This document shows, in pieces, positions 26,395-27,340 of a stretch of DNA of 27,340 bases. The position numbers were made by a program, and so were the translations under genes. Under the pieces are notes generated by a model. That model saw only the letters and a list, made by a program, of their open reading frames with translations. It was not told the origin of the DNA and made no database searches. Origin of the DNA: Rhizophagus sp. LPA8_4_AMF (taxonomy: Eukaryota > Glomeromycota > Glomeromycetes > Glomerales > Glomeraceae); contig JADRCO010000732.1 of NCBI GenBank assembly GCA_021464525.1, positions 1 to 27,340 of the forward strand. The letters are read 5' to 3'. The number at the start of each line of letters is the position of its first letter. Position 1 is the first letter of the stretch.

Positions 26395-27340
26395 TTATTG
26401 TTGTATCAGTGAACGCAACCTTTCTTCTTCGTCTTTCCTTTCTTTAAGTCTTTTACCATTTTTTATCTGTTGGAGCCTATCAAAGTTGAACTGTTTAAGA
26501 CATAAATCGGTTAGAGTCTGAACTCTTGACATAGCTACGAATATTAACCCTGCCGTAAACTTCTTTGCACCAATATCGATATTAGCTTTTTTCAACGTCA
26601 GCCCTTGATTTTTATGCACGGTTATTGCCTATGCTAGACATATTGGTATTTGAATTCTGAAACACATCATCCCGTTTTTGTCTTTCCAGCTGCGTTTGAT
26701 AGGTGTTATCAGAACAACTTCTTTGCCCTCTCAACTCGTTATAGTTGGTCCGTTGTATTTCTCGAAGTTTATGAACACTGCTATAGGAAGTGCTGGTGAA
26801 CCTTGTTCTTTGAACAATATATCTTCTATAATGCCCATCGATCCGTTAACCAGTCCTGCTTCCATCCATATATTTGACGTTAGCATCACATGACAGCCTT
26901 TTGCCAGCAATAATTGGGCTTCGAGTCCCTTTGCTACGTTCGAGTTGGCACATTTAGCCTCCCTTCCACCGCTATATACTGCGCTGAATTTTGCTATTGG
27001 CTGATTCAATTTTCTGAGCATTTTAACGTTGACTTTATCCACCTCAGCCCATTTTGTATGTATAAACACAGCATCCTGAAATCTGTCGCATTCATCTCTT
27101 CTTATGTTCTCTTTGAATCTACTTATAAGAATATTCCAATTATTTAATGTGCTTTCTCCATCTCGTAATCTTAAAAGGATATCTCTAAATCCCTGCTGCT
27201 CATTTCCCGATTGCCATTGAATAACGTCCAGTTCATACACTTCTTTGAATTGTTTGTATACTGCTAATCCGTTGCTTAACGATCCATCCTGTGATGCGTT
27301 ACTTGCATACATAGGTAGGTCTAGTACTGGAGGAAGTTGA
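26395..27340 (-). pseudogene. PIF1-like DNA helicase, C-terminal part, two nonsense codons, runs off right edge
   Basis: One minus-strand frame is continuous from the window edge (27339) to the TAA at 26395, apart from two in-frame stops: a TGA after GPTITS (about 26728) and a TAG after IPICLA (about 26629). Motifs, in order: AQLPPV-type segment QLPPVLDLPMYAS at the edge (helicase motif III region), LRLRDGESTLNNW, GLEAQLLLAKGCHVMLTSN (with LVNGSMG following), then AITVHKNQGLTLKKA and FVAMSRVQTLTDL (motifs V and VI). The tail FDRLQQIKNGKRLKERKDEEERL is of the type common in Rhizophagus PIF1-like proteins. Such helicases occur as Helitron RepHel C-termini and as solitary multicopy genes; without the upstream half the two cannot be told apart. 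The TAG replaces the Trp usual in LAWAITVHK. Walker A/B would lie outside the window. Confidence 0.85.

Overview
The window looks like nuclear DNA of an AT-rich, intron-containing fungus. An arbuscular mycorrhizal (Glomeromycotina, Rhizophagus-like) genome is the best guess. The basis is the very AT-rich intergenic DNA, short introns (mostly about 60-190 nt) with GTRAGN/GTATTT donors, fungal-type housekeeping proteins, and abundant degraded mobile DNA including a PIF1-like helicase of the type highly repeated in Rhizophagus. The organism call is inference; no rRNA or mitochondrial marker is present.

Layout. (1) 1-5.7 kb is repeat-derived: a 0.9 kb purine-only-biased minisatellite; a cluster of inverted repeats; a 1476-bp non-autonomous DNA transposon (1460-2935) with matching terminal inverted repeats and a perfect 8-bp target duplication, whose core is a six-copy 120-bp tandem array; and a decayed, partly duplicated, unidentified protein-coding sequence (3.06-4.92 kb). 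(2) 5.8-23.5 kb is a compact gene island with seven intact genes: a G3BP/Nxt3-type NTF2+RRM protein (+), the DEAD-box helicase Dbp3 (-), a Btz/CASC3-type exon-junction-complex protein (+), the Nopp140/Srp40 nucleolar phosphoprotein (-), N-terminal acetyltransferase Naa50 (+), a 1256-residue leucine-rich-repeat protein (-), and an RPA34/POLR1G-like RNA polymerase I subunit with an unusually long C-terminus (-). Splice models were built by hand; every junction keeps frame and restores conserved family motifs. (3) 23.6-27.3 kb is again mobile DNA: a 225-bp fold-back element, a broken Fanzor (eukaryotic TnpB-like RNA-guided nuclease) gene on the minus strand with all three RuvC catalytic blocks still recognisable, a strong hairpin immediately at its 3' side, and the C-terminal part of a PIF1-like helicase pseudogene running off the right edge.

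How genes fit together. Dbp3, Srp40 and the RPA34-like protein all belong to ribosome production (60S rRNA processing, snoRNP assembly, Pol I transcription), while the G3BP-like and Btz-like proteins act on cytoplasmic or spliced mRNA. Two pairs share short divergent promoters (Dbp3/Btz, 295 bp; Srp40/Naa50, 158 bp) and three pairs are convergent. The most notable unexpected item is the Fanzor relic with its adjacent palindrome, followed by the transposon at 1460-2935 and the RPA34-like C-terminal extension.
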